Source: UBA5972 sp964588725
Lineage (GTDB): Bacteria; Pseudomonadota; Alphaproteobacteria; Rhodobacterales; Rhodobacteraceae
Direction of reading: 5' to 3'
NCBI GenBank assembly: GCA_964588725.1
Contig: CAZPQL010000001.1
Location: 1-64,000 of the forward strand
DNA length: 64,000 nucleotides
The position numbers and the translations under genes were made by a program. This document shows, in pieces, positions 17,027 to 26,544 of this stretch (the first letter of the stretch is position 1; every line of letters begins with the position of its first letter). Under the pieces are notes generated by a model. It had not been told where the DNA came from. It worked only from the letters and a program-made list of their open reading frames with translations, and did no database searches.

Positions 17027-18703
17027 CTAAAACAGCCCTTCAATCTGTCCCAAGTCGTCAATGTGAATGAATTCGGCGGACGGCTGGCGCGGCAAACCCG
17101 GCATGGTCATGATATCGCCGCAGATGACAACGATGAACCCCGCCCCCGCTGAAAGTCGCACCTCGCGAACCGGCACTGAATGTCCGGTGGGCGCGCCGCG
17201 CAGGTTCGGGTCAGTCGAAAAACTGTACTGGGTTTTGGCCATGCAAATCGGCAAATTTTGAAAACCGACATCTTCCCATTTGCGTAATTGATCGCGGATT
17301 TTCTTGTCGGCCAAAACTTCGTCGGCGTGGTAAATGCGCTTGGAAATCGTTTCGATTTTTTCAAACAGTGGCATGTCCTCGGGGTAAAGCGGTGCAAAGC
17401 TGGCCCAGTCACCGTCTGCGATTTCGGCGACGCGCGTAGCCAGATCGGTTATGCCCTCGGAGCCCTTTTCCCAATGGCGACACAGAATTGCCTCGGCACC
17501 ATGGCTGGCAACGTAGTCTTTGACGGCCTGGATTTCCGCCTCGGTATCGGTGACAAAATGATTGATCGCCACGACGACGGGCACACCAAACGATTTCAGG
17601 TTGGCGATATGGCGTCCAAGGTTCGGACAGCCCTTTTCAACCGCATCGACATTTTCCGCACCCAAGTCCCTGCTTTCGACCCCACCATTCATTTTCATGG
17701 CCCGTACCGTGGCCACCAGCACCGCGACTGACGGCGCGATCCCAGCCTTGCGGCACTTGATGTTCATGAATTTTTCTGCACCCAGATCAGCGCCAAAACC
17801 GGCTTCAGTCACCACATAATCGGCCAGTTTCATTGCCAGTTTGGTTGACACCACAGAGTTGCACCCATGTGCAATATTTGCAAACGGACCGCCGTGCACA
17901 AACGCCGGATTATTCTCGAGCGTCTGCACAAGATTTGGTTGCATCGCTTCTTTCAACAAGACCGTCATAGCGCCGTCGGCCTTGATATCGCGCGCGTATA
18001 CCGCTGAACGATCGCGACGATAAGCGACAATAATATCGCCCAGACGTTTCTGTAAATCTTCAATATCATTGGACAGGCACAGGATCGCCATCACTTCTGA
18101 AGCGACAGTAATATCAAATCCACCTTCGCGCGGGAACCCGTTGGCGACCCCGCCAAGCGACACGACGATATTCCGGAGCGCACGGTCGTTCATATCCATG
18201 ACCCGGCGCCAGGTTACCCTGCGTTCGTCAATATCCAGCTCGTTACCCCAGTAAACGTGATTGTCCAGCAACGACGCCAACAGATTGTTGGCGCTGGTGA
18301 TGGCGTGAAAATCACCGGTGAAATGCAGGTTCATGTCTTCCATGGGTACGACTTGCGCGTATCCCCCACCCGCAGCACCGCCTTTCATGCCAAAACAGGG
18401 GCCAAGGCTGGCCTCGCGAATGCAGATCGCCGCATTCTTGCCAATGGCGTTCAGCCCGTCGCCCAGCCCCACCGTTGTTGTGGTCTTGCCTTCACCGGCT
18501 GCTGTCGGGCTTATTGCGGTCACAAGGATCAGCTTGCCATCGGGCCGGTCCGCTTGCGCTTTGATGAACTCTGCAGACACTTTGGCTTTGTCGTGCCCAT
18601 ACGGCAGCAATTCACTGGACGGGATGCCAAGTTTCTTACCGATTTCCTGAATGGGTTTCTTTTTGGCTTCGCGGGCGATCTCGATGTCGGTTTTATAGGC
18701 CAT
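17027..18703 (-). CDS. fhs: Formate--tetrahydrofolate ligase
   Basis: A 558-residue enzyme making 10-formyl-THF from formate, ATP and THF. The ATP-binding motif is PTAAGEGKTTTTVGLGDGL (about residues 66-84); the following IREASLGPCFGMKGGAAGGGYAQVVPMEDMNLHFTGD is a family hallmark. The C-terminus has KTQYSFSTDPNLRGAP and GAGFIVVICGDIMTMPGLP. With FolD it gives a reversible formate-to-methylene-THF route, which in Rhodobacterales often serves oxidation of methyl groups from osmolytes (inferred). It is the first gene of the fhs-folD pair; 113 bases separate it from the MOSC gene upstream. Confidence 0.97.
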   Translation of the reverse strand: MAYKTDIEIAREAKKKPIQEIGKKLGIPSSELLPYGHDKAKVSAEFIKAQADRPDGKLILVTAISPTAAGEGKTTTTVGLGDGLNAIGKNAAICIREASLGPCFGMKGGAAGGGYAQVVPMEDMNLHFTGDFHAITSANNLLASLLDNHVYWGNELDIDERRVTWRRVMDMNDRALRNIVVSLGGVANGFPREGGFDITVASEVMAILCLSNDIEDLQKRLGDIIVAYRRDRSAVYARDIKADGAMTVLLKEAMQPNLVQTLENNPAFVHGGPFANIAHGCNSVVSTKLAMKLADYVVTEAGFGADLGAEKFMNIKCRKAGIAPSVAVLVATVRAMKMNGGVESRDLGAENVDAVEKGCPNLGRHIANLKSFGVPVVVAINHFVTDTEAEIQAVKDYVASHGAEAILCRHWEKGSEGITDLATRVAEIADGDWASFAPLYPEDMPLFEKIETISKRIYHADEVLADKKIRDQLRKWEDVGFQNLPICMAKTQYSFSTDPNLRGAPTGHSVPVREVRLSAGAGFIVVICGDIMTMPGLPRQPSAEFIHIDDLGQIEGLF

Positions 18704-18816
18704 GCAAACTGTCCTTGCTGGGGAATCACGAGGATACTATTGCCGCTATAACGGCGGTGTACCATGGTCTACATCTGCTTTTACGACACTATTAGCGCCG
18801 GATTCGCCAAGTGGAA

Positions 18817-19410
18817 TTATCGCGCAGATTCTAAGTGGCGCCAGGCCGGTTGATCAGGGATATGAAGTACAGCTGAATCACCGATTTTTATAGTGCCTTC
18901 GCGCTCGACCCACGCGGTCACACCGCGCCTGCCAACAGCTGCAGGCTTTAGGTATTTTCCTTTACCCGGCTGGTCCTTGTCCACCTCCTTTGCCGGCAGA
19001 ACGCAGGGCCGGTTTTCCATATCGGCGACCAGAGTTGCCCCGCTGGAAAATTGCAGGCGCGACGACGGCGGGATATGCGTGAAATCGGGAATGCCGTGCA
19101 ATACCATTGATGCCCCAAGCCAGCGCGGGTCAAATTCCGTCAGCCCCATATCGGCGGCAATCAGCGCCAGTTCCTCGGTCGACACGATGGAAAACTGGCG
19201 CGTGTTTCTGATTTCTGTGCCGATAGCATACTGATCGCGTACACGCACATCCGAAAGGCGGGTCAAACCGCCATGCGTTTCTTCGATAAAACCGTCAAAT
19301 TTGGCGTCTATTTCCTGCAGTGACTGAGACGCCAGTGCGGACTCGCGGTCGGTTACGCCTCCCAGAAAAGTGACTGTGGCGCTGCATTGGGTTTTGATCA
19401 ACGCTGGCAT
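18817..19410 (-). CDS. MOSC-domain protein
   Basis: A 197-residue soluble protein matching MOSC-type sulfur-carrier domains. Features are the HGGLTRLSDVRVRDQY segment, LGASMVLHGIPDFTHIPPSSRLQF, and the AVGRRGVTAWVEREG block near residues 158-172. A conserved Cys occurs in the ENRPCVLPAKE segment (about residue 135), the position proposed to carry sulfur in MOSC proteins. Its substrate is not evident; MOSC proteins act in molybdenum-cofactor chemistry or in thiol detoxification. It starts 3 bases after the ftsH stop, so it is probably the last gene of the ftsH transcript. Confidence 0.8.
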   Translation of the reverse strand: MPALIKTQCSATVTFLGGVTDRESALASQSLQEIDAKFDGFIEETHGGLTRLSDVRVRDQYAIGTEIRNTRQFSIVSTEELALIAADMGLTEFDPRWLGASMVLHGIPDFTHIPPSSRLQFSSGATLVADMENRPCVLPAKEVDKDQPGKGKYLKPAAVGRRGVTAWVEREGTIKIGDSAVLHIPDQPAWRHLESAR

Positions 19411-19413
19411 GGC

Positions 19414-21333
19414 TCAGCCCGTTGGTTCGGGCTCCATGCCGGTGTCTTTCCCGGGCTTGGCTTTCTTGGTCTTTGGCACGGCTGTAACGCTGGCGGGGTT
19501 GCCGCCTGCGGGTGAATCGTCGTCATCCGCACCACGATTCAGCGTCTCGCCCGCGATCACCTTGGTGATTTCTGCACCGGTCAGCGTTTCGTATTCTAAC
19601 AGACCCTCGGCCAGTGCTTTCAAATCATCGGCGCGTTCGGTCAGGATGCGCTTGGCCGTGTCGTACCCAGTATCCACCAATTCGCGGACTTCGGCGTCGA
19701 TCAGTTTGCGCGCCTCGGGGCCCGCGACGAATTGCGACCCTTGCGGCCCCAGCATTGTCTGTTGCTCGGAGACGTATTCGATATTGCCCAGTTTTTCGGA
19801 CATGCCGAACTGGGTGACCATGGCGCGGGCAATTCGCGTGACCTGCTGGATGTCTGACGAGGCCCCCGAAGTGACGTTTTCAGGGCCGAAAATCAGCTCC
19901 TCGGCCACCTTGCCGCCCATAGCCATGGCGATTTTCGAGGTGTATTTGGTTTTGGTGACGCTCAACTGATCGCGTTCGGGCAGCGACAGCACCAGCCCCA
20001 ACGCACGCCCGCGAGGGATGATGGTCGCTTTGTGGATGGGATCGTGCTGCGGCACGTTCAATCCCACTACGGCGTGGCCCGCTTCGTGGTAGGCCGTCAG
20101 TTTTTTCTCGTCTTCGGTCATCACCATTGAGCGTCGCTCGGACCCCATCATCACCTTGTCCTTGGCGCTCTCAAAATCGTCCATGGTGACAAATCGCTTA
20201 CCGGTTCGGGCCGCCGTCAACGCCGCCTCGTTGACCAGATTGGCCAGATCAGCGCCGGAAAAACCCGGTGTACCCCGTGCAATGATGCGCAGATCAACGT
20301 CGGGACCAAGCGGTGTTTTGCGTGCGTGCACGCCCAGAATTTTCTCGCGGCCCTTGATGTCCGGATTGGGCACCTGAATTTGGCGATCAAAACGACCCGG
20401 GCGTAACAGCGCAGGGTCAAGCACGTCGGGCCGGTTGGTCGCGGCCAGCAGGATCACACCTTCGTTGGCTTCAAAGCCATCCATTTCCACCAACAACTGA
20501 TTCAGCGTCTGTTCGCGCTCGTCGTTCCCACCGCCATAACCGGCACCGCGGTGGCGTCCCACGGCGTCGATCTCATCGATGAATACGATACAGGGCGCGT
20601 TCTTTTTGGCCTGCTCAAACATGTCGCGCACCCGGCTGGCACCGACGCCCACGAACATTTCAACAAAATCGGACCCGGAAATGGTAAAGAACGGCACGCC
20701 GGCCTCGCCTGCAATCGCGCGCGCCAGCAGCGTTTTACCTGTGCCCGGAGGGCCGACAAGCAGCGCGCCCTTGGGGATCAACCCACCCAAACGGGTAAAT
20801 TTTTGCGGGTCGCGCAGAAACTCGACAATTTCTTCAAGTTCTTCTTTGGCTTCGTCGATACCGGCCACGTCGTCAAAGGAAACTTTACCGGTACGTTCGG
20901 TTAAAAGCTTGGCCTTGGATTTGCCAAACCCCATGGCACCGCCTTTTCCGCCCCCCTGCATCCGGTTCATAAAGAAAATCCAAACCCCGATCAAAAGCAG
21001 GAACGGCAACCACACCCCGATCACCGACAGTAATCCGCTTTGCTGTTGAGGTGTCACGTCAACGGCGACATTAGCCTCAATCAACTTTTGGGTTATGTCC
21101 GCCTCGGTCGGTCTGATGGTGATGTAATCGCTTCCATCGGCACCATGAACAATGATTTTTTCGCCGTCCAAAACGACGTTTGAAACTTCACCACGCTCGA
21201 CACGTGCCATGAAAGTCGAAAAGCTTTCGGTGTTTGTGCTGCGCTGGCTTTGTCCGCCGCTGAACATGTTGAACAGCGCGACAACCAAAATGAACAAAAC
21301 GACCCAAAAGGCGATATTGCGTGAATTTCCCAA
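19414..21333 (-). CDS. ftsH: ATP-dependent zinc metalloprotease FtsH
   Basis: A 639-residue membrane-anchored AAA protease. Two TM helices (about 8-24 and 102-122) flank a periplasmic domain. The AAA module has Walker A GPPGTGKT (about 194-201), Walker B with VFIDEIDAVG, and the SRH region ATNRPDVLDPALLRPGRFDRQ. The protease domain has the zinc motif HEAGH near residue 415. It degrades misfolded membrane proteins and regulators such as LpxC or heat-shock factors. It follows tilS by 79 bases, which contain a possible own promoter (21389-21416). Length and motifs are normal. Confidence 0.97.
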   Translation of the reverse strand: MGNSRNIAFWVVLFILVVALFNMFSGGQSQRSTNTESFSTFMARVERGEVSNVVLDGEKIIVHGADGSDYITIRPTEADITQKLIEANVAVDVTPQQQSGLLSVIGVWLPFLLLIGVWIFFMNRMQGGGKGGAMGFGKSKAKLLTERTGKVSFDDVAGIDEAKEELEEIVEFLRDPQKFTRLGGLIPKGALLVGPPGTGKTLLARAIAGEAGVPFFTISGSDFVEMFVGVGASRVRDMFEQAKKNAPCIVFIDEIDAVGRHRGAGYGGGNDEREQTLNQLLVEMDGFEANEGVILLAATNRPDVLDPALLRPGRFDRQIQVPNPDIKGREKILGVHARKTPLGPDVDLRIIARGTPGFSGADLANLVNEAALTAARTGKRFVTMDDFESAKDKVMMGSERRSMVMTEDEKKLTAYHEAGHAVVGLNVPQHDPIHKATIIPRGRALGLVLSLPERDQLSVTKTKYTSKIAMAMGGKVAEELIFGPENVTSGASSDIQQVTRIARAMVTQFGMSEKLGNIEYVSEQQTMLGPQGSQFVAGPEARKLIDAEVRELVDTGYDTAKRILTERADDLKALAEGLLEYETLTGAEITKVIAGETLNRGADDDDSPAGGNPASVTAVPKTKKAKPGKDTGMEPEPTG

Positions 21334-21388
21334 AACGTCTGCTCCTAGCGGTATTTCCGGTATAAAAACGTGTGTCTGCTTTGATCAT

Positions 21389-21416
21389 AACATAAGGATC
21401 AATGAAAGGGTTTCAA
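21389..21416 (-). promoter_or_regulatory. Possible ftsH promoter
   Basis: Read on the minus strand: -35 TTGAAA (21416-21411), 16-base spacer, -10 TATGTT (21394-21389). It overlaps the 3' end of tilS. The -10 is only moderately good. An internal promoter here would let ftsH be induced apart from the tol genes. Confidence 0.3.
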
Positions 21417-22687
21417 TGTGTGACAATTGACGCAAAAAAGTGATCCGCACCCTTGTTCAGCCGAATTTGCCAGCCGTTCGCCTGCCCGGCAAACGGGGCC
21501 GCTACAAGGTCGTTGCCCAACCAGATAGCAGGAGAGGCCAGCAGGCTGGCTTTTGGCAGGCCAATTTCACGCCAGTCGCCGCAGCGCAACAACCCGGCCT
21601 CGCCCAGAGGGGCCACGGCGAATTTCCGCTTATCTTTCGCGTCCGGCGGCACAATTTCCCAACGTTTGTCCCACAATTGCCCAACATCGCAGCGCAGTTC
21701 AGCGACGGCTCGGAGTTCGCGCGAGATTCGGACACGCCCGTTATGATCAGCACCGATCAGACAACCGGCCAGCGTCGTCGGTTTTGCAAAACCTGCGGAC
21801 AACAATGATTCAAGCGACGCCAATCTTGGCCTGTAGTCACCCGAAGCCACCCATTTCAGCACATGCGCCATCAGCCGCAGCATGATTTCTTTGTCCAAAC
21901 GCTTTAATGTCTTGTGCGCCATCAAAACATCGCCCGATTCACCGACACTGCAGATACGTTTGGCTTGGGTCTGCGTTAGCCTTTCCAGCGCGTCACGGGC
22001 TCTTTTCTGCGCTTGCGCCGTTTTTGACAGCCCCGCAGCATCAAGCCCCAGATCAGCCAGAGAAACCAATGCAGCGCGCGCTTTGACGCGGTCGAATTGC
22101 AGGTCATTGTTGCTGGGGTCTTCGATCCAGTCGAAATTTTTTTCTGACAGCATGGCCCGCAAATCGGCACGCCTTAATTGCAAAAGCGGTCTGATCACGT
22201 TTATTGCACCGTATCGCCGTCGCGCCGCCATGCCTGACAGACCGTCAACACCCGAGCCCCGCGCCAGACGCATCAAAACGGTTTCGGCCTGATCGTCCAT
22301 CGTGTGCCCCAAGGCGACGGTTTGGATATTCAACCCACGCGCCCATTTGGCAATAAGATCCAACCGTGCCCGCCGCGCAGCCTGCTGCAAATTCCCACGC
22401 CCGTCCCAATCATCCCACCGTAAAACTTCGTGTGCGATCCCCAGTTGTCGGCAGGTTTCTCCGGCGAATGCCGCCTCGTCGCGCGCGGCTGCGCGTAACC
22501 CGTGGTCCACCGTGACAGCGCAAAGGCCGATTTTGCGATTATGCGCCCACTCTGCCATCAAAACGGCCAAAGCTGTGGAATCACCGCCACCCGACACGGA
22601 AATACCAACTTTATCGGGCAAAATTCCGGCCAGGCAATCGTCAATTAATTGCGCAAATCGCGCGCCTGAAACCGTTGCTAATTGCAA
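21413..22687 (-). CDS. tilS: tRNA(Ile)-lysidine synthase TilS
   Basis: A 424-residue enzyme that puts lysine on C34 of the CAU-anticodon tRNA-Ile so it reads AUA. The N-type ATP pyrophosphatase PP-loop VSGGGDSTAL is at residues 31-40 (usual form SGGxDS). LGHTMDDQAETVLMRLARGSGVDGLSGM (about 125-152) and the NNDLQFDRVKARAAL segment are typical. The C-terminal tRNA-binding region is diverged as usual. It overlaps the end of cpoB by 10 bases, indicating translational coupling to the Tol-Pal operon. Confidence 0.92.
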   Translation of the reverse strand: MQLATVSGARFAQLIDDCLAGILPDKVGISVSGGGDSTALAVLMAEWAHNRKIGLCAVTVDHGLRAAARDEAAFAGETCRQLGIAHEVLRWDDWDGRGNLQQAARRARLDLIAKWARGLNIQTVALGHTMDDQAETVLMRLARGSGVDGLSGMAARRRYGAINVIRPLLQLRRADLRAMLSEKNFDWIEDPSNNDLQFDRVKARAALVSLADLGLDAAGLSKTAQAQKRARDALERLTQTQAKRICSVGESGDVLMAHKTLKRLDKEIMLRLMAHVLKWVASGDYRPRLASLESLLSAGFAKPTTLAGCLIGADHNGRVRISRELRAVAELRCDVGQLWDKRWEIVPPDAKDKRKFAVAPLGEAGLLRCGDWREIGLPKASLLASPAIWLGNDLVAAPFAGQANGWQIRLNKGADHFFASIVTH

Positions 22688-23514
22688 GCCAGCGTTCGCA
22701 TTTCTGCCTGTACATCCGCCAGGATACTGTCGCCCGGATAGCGCAGGTTTACCTCGTTCAACGTCAAACAGGCGTCTTCACGTTGGCCTATGCGATCCAG
22801 ACTGACGCCGAGACGAAACAGCGCACTGGGTGCCAACGCAGTGTCGGGATTGGCGCTGAAACTTTCAAGATAGGCGCGCGCCGCGTTGTGCCAGTCATCC
22901 AATGCCGCAAGGCTTTCACCACGCCAATAGCTCGCGTCGCTTGTCAGGGGTCCGCCGGGGTAATTGACATTGAACGCCGTGAACTGATCAACGGCCTTGC
23001 TGAAATCGCCGCTTTCGAACGCCGCCATGGCGCGTTCAAAATCGTCTTGCTCGTTGATGGCCAATTCGGTGCCGATTTCGCCATTATCCTGCGTTGGCAA
23101 TGTCGTAGGCGGCGTCGTTTCGCCGCCCAGCGTCGAGGTCTCGCCCAGTTGTGAAACATCGCCGCCTTCAAGCTCGACCAGGCGGAATTCCAGATCGCCG
23201 ACACGGTTGGTGCCGTCGCGCACAATTTTTTCAACGCGAAACTGCAGCGCCTCCATTTGACCGGTAACGTGACGCAGTTCATTTTCCAGCGAATCCAACC
23301 GACTGAGCATCGACATAGCCCCATTTTCCGTTGTCGCAGTACCGCCCGAGGGCGACAGTTCCGCGCGAAGGTTTTGTATGTCGGCGTTCAGAATTTCCAG
23401 ATCGCGGCGGATATCGGCCAAGGTTTCGGTGCGCGACTGCGCGTTAGCCACTGGCGCGATCACAACGATAGCTGCGCAAATCGCAGCTGCAAACAATTTG
23501 GCAAACCTGACCAT
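22678..23514 (-). CDS. cpoB: Cell division coordinator CpoB / Tol-Pal system protein YbgF
   Basis: A 278-residue periplasmic protein with a signal peptide (about 1-25, ending VANAQ). A coiled-coil trimerisation segment (about 30-115) is followed by an acidic linker. The C-terminal TPR domain (about 155-278) includes FERAMAAFESGDFSKAVDQFTAF, YWRGESLAALDDWHNAARAYLE and YPGDSILADVQAEM. In E. coli CpoB couples the Tol-Pal machine to septal peptidoglycan synthesis. Its start overlaps the last base of the pal gene and its end overlaps tilS. Confidence 0.9.
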   Translation of the reverse strand: MVRFAKLFAAAICAAIVVIAPVANAQSRTETLADIRRDLEILNADIQNLRAELSPSGGTATTENGAMSMLSRLDSLENELRHVTGQMEALQFRVEKIVRDGTNRVGDLEFRLVELEGGDVSQLGETSTLGGETTPPTTLPTQDNGEIGTELAINEQDDFERAMAAFESGDFSKAVDQFTAFNVNYPGGPLTSDASYWRGESLAALDDWHNAARAYLESFSANPDTALAPSALFRLGVSLDRIGQREDACLTLNEVNLRYPGDSILADVQAEMRTLACN

Positions 23515-23996
23515 TAACTGGTGCCACCACCGTTAAGCGCCGTCACCGCACGACGGTTTTTTGACCAACAACTTTCGGTCGAACATATTTCCAGTGGCCG
23601 CTCTTTGCCGTAAGTGACAATTGTCAAACGATTATCTGCCACGCCCCGGCTGACCAAATAGGCCTGAACCGCCGACGCGCGTCGCGCACCCAGTGCCAGA
23701 TTATAGGCGCGCGTGCCCTGCTCGTCGGCGTGCCCCTCGATGACGGCAGTGAATCCACCGTTCTGGCCCATCCAACCGGCTTGCGCGTCCAGTATCGACA
23801 TCGCCTCAATGCTAAGCGTGCTTTGGTCGACCGCAAATAAAACCGTGTCGCCCACCGAGGCGGCAAAAAACTCTTTTGAATCCTGCGGAAAATTTGCACC
23901 GTCTGTTGCACCTAAACCGCTGTCGGGTACGGCGTCACAGGCCGCCAAAACCCCCAGACCAAGTACCAGAATTCCGGTTTTGAAAATTTTCTTCAT
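23514..23996 (-). CDS. pal: Peptidoglycan-associated lipoprotein Pal
   Basis: About 160 residues from ATG 23996. A GTG five codons upstream at 24011 is also in frame, but the shorter form gives a cleaner signal peptide MKKIFKTGILVL. The lipobox LAAC places the lipidated Cys at residue 20. The OmpA-type domain (about 55-160) has VLFAVDQSTLSIEAMSIL, VIEGHADEQGTRAYNLALGARRA and SKNRRAV. The NRR and GHAD elements bind peptidoglycan diaminopimelate. It ties the outer membrane to the wall as part of Tol-Pal. Gene order tolB-pal-cpoB is standard. Confidence 0.95.
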   Translation of the reverse strand: MKKIFKTGILVLGLGVLAACDAVPDSGLGATDGANFPQDSKEFFAASVGDTVLFAVDQSTLSIEAMSILDAQAGWMGQNGGFTAVIEGHADEQGTRAYNLALGARRASAVQAYLVSRGVADNRLTIVTYGKERPLEICSTESCWSKNRRAVTALNGGGTS

Positions 23997-24072
23997 CTTT
24001 TTTACTCTCACTATGCACTGCTGCGCACATTATTTAGCACAGCACGTCGACCTTTGGAATCGTTCTCTTGGC

Positions 24073-25395
24073 TCACTTCAACAGACCCGACCACGCGGGG
24101 TCAGAGCCAAAACCGGGGGTCGGCACCTGTTTCAGGTTGCGCCCCGAAATATCGACCGAAAACAGCGACGGCGCCCCGCTTGAACCACGCGTTTGCCTGA
24201 AAAACATGATGACCCGCCCGTTGGGGGCCCACGTCGGGGCTTCGTCCAGAAACGACGCGGTCAACAGCCGCTCCTCAGAGCCGTCGACACGCATCACGCC
24301 GATATGAAACCGCCCCCGGTTAATTTTTGTGAACGCGATCAAGTCACCGCGCGGCGACCACACGGGGGTGCCGTATCTGCCTTTGCCAAAGCTGATACGC
24401 CGTGCCTCACCGCCGTTTGCCGGCATGATATATAGCTGCTGCGATCCGCCCCGGTCGCTTTCAAAAACGATATTGCGACCGTCGGGTGCGTAACTCGGCG
24501 CGGTCTCAATCGACGGGTTTGAGGTCAGCCGCCTGCGTTGACCGGACCCAACCGTAACGCTGTAAATATCGGTATTGCCGCCTTCGGACAGCGACATCGC
24601 CACGGTTTTCCCGTCCGGCGAAAATCGCGGTGCAAAGGTCATGCCGGGCAGGTTATCAAGCGCTGATCTGCGCCTGTTACCTAGATTCAGCACAAACACG
24701 CGCGGCAGACCGGTTTCATAAGACGTATAAAGAATTTTTGTTCCGTCGGGCGAAAAACGTGGGGCCAGAACGATACTGTCGTCCGAGGTCAGATTCTGCA
24801 CGTTGGCACCGTCGTAATCCATAATAGCCAGACGCTTGCGCCGGGCGTCTTTTGGACCGGTTTCAGACACAAACGCCACGCGTGTGTCAAAATATCCGCT
24901 TTCACCGGTCAGACGCGTATAGACCACGTCGGCGACTTTGTGGGCCATGCGGCGCAGCCCTTTGGTTGTGCCAACGAATTGCAGACCCTCGCCCAATGGT
25001 TCTTGCGCAAATACATCGAACAAGCGGAACCTGACCACCAATTTGCCGGCACCCCGTTTCGAAACAAATCCGGTGATCAGCGCCTGCGCGTTGATCGCCT
25101 TCCAGTCGGAAAACTGCACCGGACTGTCAAAGTTGGTAATCTGTGAAATATGGGCATCACGCGGTATTTCCCGAAACAACCCCGTGCCGGTCAAATCATC
25201 AATGACAATCTGTGCCAAATCCTGCGCAACGCTGAGTGCGCCTGTGGTTTCCGCTACAAAATCCGCAACCGCAAACGGCAGCGGTTCGATCACCCCTTCG
25301 GTGATTTCGATTCGCAAAGGGCCGTTAGTCTGCGCCTGCAAAGGCGCAGCCACACAGACGAACAGAACCAGAAACGCGCTGAACAATGGTCTCAT
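24073..25395 (-). CDS. tolB: Tol-Pal system beta-propeller protein TolB
   Basis: 440 residues from ATG 25395. This start gives a signal peptide (MRPLFSAFLVLF to PLQAQ) and an ATGA overlap with the tolA stop; the longer frame to 25443 lies inside tolA and lacks a signal. The N-terminal domain is about 22-160. The C-terminal six-bladed beta propeller shows repeated SPDG-type blades: APRFSPDGTKILYTS, APRFSPDGKTVAMS, APSYAPDGRNIVFESD, TPVWSPRGDLIAF and APTWAPNGRVIMF. TolB is periplasmic and binds Pal. A 76-base gap separates it from pal. Confidence 0.95.
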   Translation of the reverse strand: MRPLFSAFLVLFVCVAAPLQAQTNGPLRIEITEGVIEPLPFAVADFVAETTGALSVAQDLAQIVIDDLTGTGLFREIPRDAHISQITNFDSPVQFSDWKAINAQALITGFVSKRGAGKLVVRFRLFDVFAQEPLGEGLQFVGTTKGLRRMAHKVADVVYTRLTGESGYFDTRVAFVSETGPKDARRKRLAIMDYDGANVQNLTSDDSIVLAPRFSPDGTKILYTSYETGLPRVFVLNLGNRRRSALDNLPGMTFAPRFSPDGKTVAMSLSEGGNTDIYSVTVGSGQRRRLTSNPSIETAPSYAPDGRNIVFESDRGGSQQLYIMPANGGEARRISFGKGRYGTPVWSPRGDLIAFTKINRGRFHIGVMRVDGSEERLLTASFLDEAPTWAPNGRVIMFFRQTRGSSGAPSLFSVDISGRNLKQVPTPGFGSDPAWSGLLK

Positions 25396-26537
25396 CTGTT
25401 CCTCATATTTTCGGGGTTGAAGGTAATTTCGACAACCCGCCAATGGTCGTATTTCTCTTGTGGCAGATCAAAGCCTTTTGCGCCACACCGCAAAACCGCG
25501 CGCCGCGCCGCGTCATAAGCCGAGCGCACCGCATCGGCGCTGCCCTGTGTGGCGGAAATCTGCCGCAGCGTGCCACCGCGCGGCTTGCCGTCCTCGCTCA
25601 ACTCCACTGCAATAACGACAGTTATACGCGCCGCTTCGGACGACGGATTGACGTTCCAGCATTTTTGCACCGACAGGCGCAGCCCGTCTTTTTCACGTGC
25701 GGTCAAAGGTGGCCCCAAAGGAACAGCGCGTGTAGACGTGGACGTCGCAGCTGCCTCGGACTGTGCTTGTGCCAATGCCTTTTCGATAGCGCTGGAACTG
25801 CTGTTGCGCTCAGCCAACTTCGCCGGGCGCCCGCGCGGACGTGATGACCGGACCGGTGCCGCGTCGCTGTCGTTTTCATTGGCCTCGGTGACGATCTCGC
25901 TGGTTGCTTGTTCGGGCGCTTGTTCGTCCGCCTGTTCAACGGGGGTCTCGGTCGTATCGTCGGGTCGTGCCGCATTCTGTACGTCATCGGCAATGTCTGC
26001 GTCGGGTAATGGTTCGGGTGCGCTTTGGGTGTCCACACGCGGTGCTTTCCGCAGTCCTGTATCCAAAATCGCCAGCTGATCGGGCTGGCTCTGACCGGGT
26101 TTTTCCGCTGTGTCCAAAACTGCATCCGGCAATGCAAGCTCAATGCCGGCGTTCTCGGTGGTCGGCGATTCGCTCAGGTCGGGGGATTCGACCTGAACTT
26201 CAGAGGCCGGCAATTCACTGATCGACGAGACGTCTGGTTGTCTGTCAGCATTTTCAGGGCTCTCGGGACCCGTCGCCTTTGGGATTTCCGGCGCACTGTC
26301 GGCCAGCGGTGCACGCGGCGTGGCGTGGTCCTCGGCAGGTTGCGCAGGGGACTGAAAGTCCGTGGCAATGTCCGGAGCATTGGACATAAGTGCCGCGAAT
26401 TGGGATTCGGTCAGAATACTGACGTCAGGGATCACTATTTCCGGCGCAGATTGCGTGTTGAAAAACGACCCCGAAATCATGGCCCAGCCCAGAACCGCCG
26501 TGTGAGCGATACCCGATATGTAGGTGCCCGTCTGCAC
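25392..26537 (-). CDS. tolA: TolA-like cell-envelope protein
   Basis: A 381-residue protein with an N-terminal membrane anchor (about residues 5-25, following MQTGTYISG). Its long central region (about 55-250) is rich in Pro, Glu, Asp, Ala and Ser. The C-terminal domain (about 285-381) carries LTAREKDGLRLSVQKCWNVNP, an ARITVVIAVELSEDGKP strand and VVEITFNPENM. That is the TolA/TonB-type C-terminal domain that contacts Pal or TolB. The linker lacks the long Ala-Lys-Glu alpha helix seen in enterobacterial TolA. Position between tolR and tolB supports the assignment. Confidence 0.85.
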   Translation of the reverse strand: MQTGTYISGIAHTAVLGWAMISGSFFNTQSAPEIVIPDVSILTESQFAALMSNAPDIATDFQSPAQPAEDHATPRAPLADSAPEIPKATGPESPENADRQPDVSSISELPASEVQVESPDLSESPTTENAGIELALPDAVLDTAEKPGQSQPDQLAILDTGLRKAPRVDTQSAPEPLPDADIADDVQNAARPDDTTETPVEQADEQAPEQATSEIVTEANENDSDAAPVRSSRPRGRPAKLAERNSSSSAIEKALAQAQSEAAATSTSTRAVPLGPPLTAREKDGLRLSVQKCWNVNPSSEAARITVVIAVELSEDGKPRGGTLRQISATQGSADAVRSAYDAARRAVLRCGAKGFDLPQEKYDHWRVVEITFNPENMRNR

Positions 26538-26544
26538 GACACGC

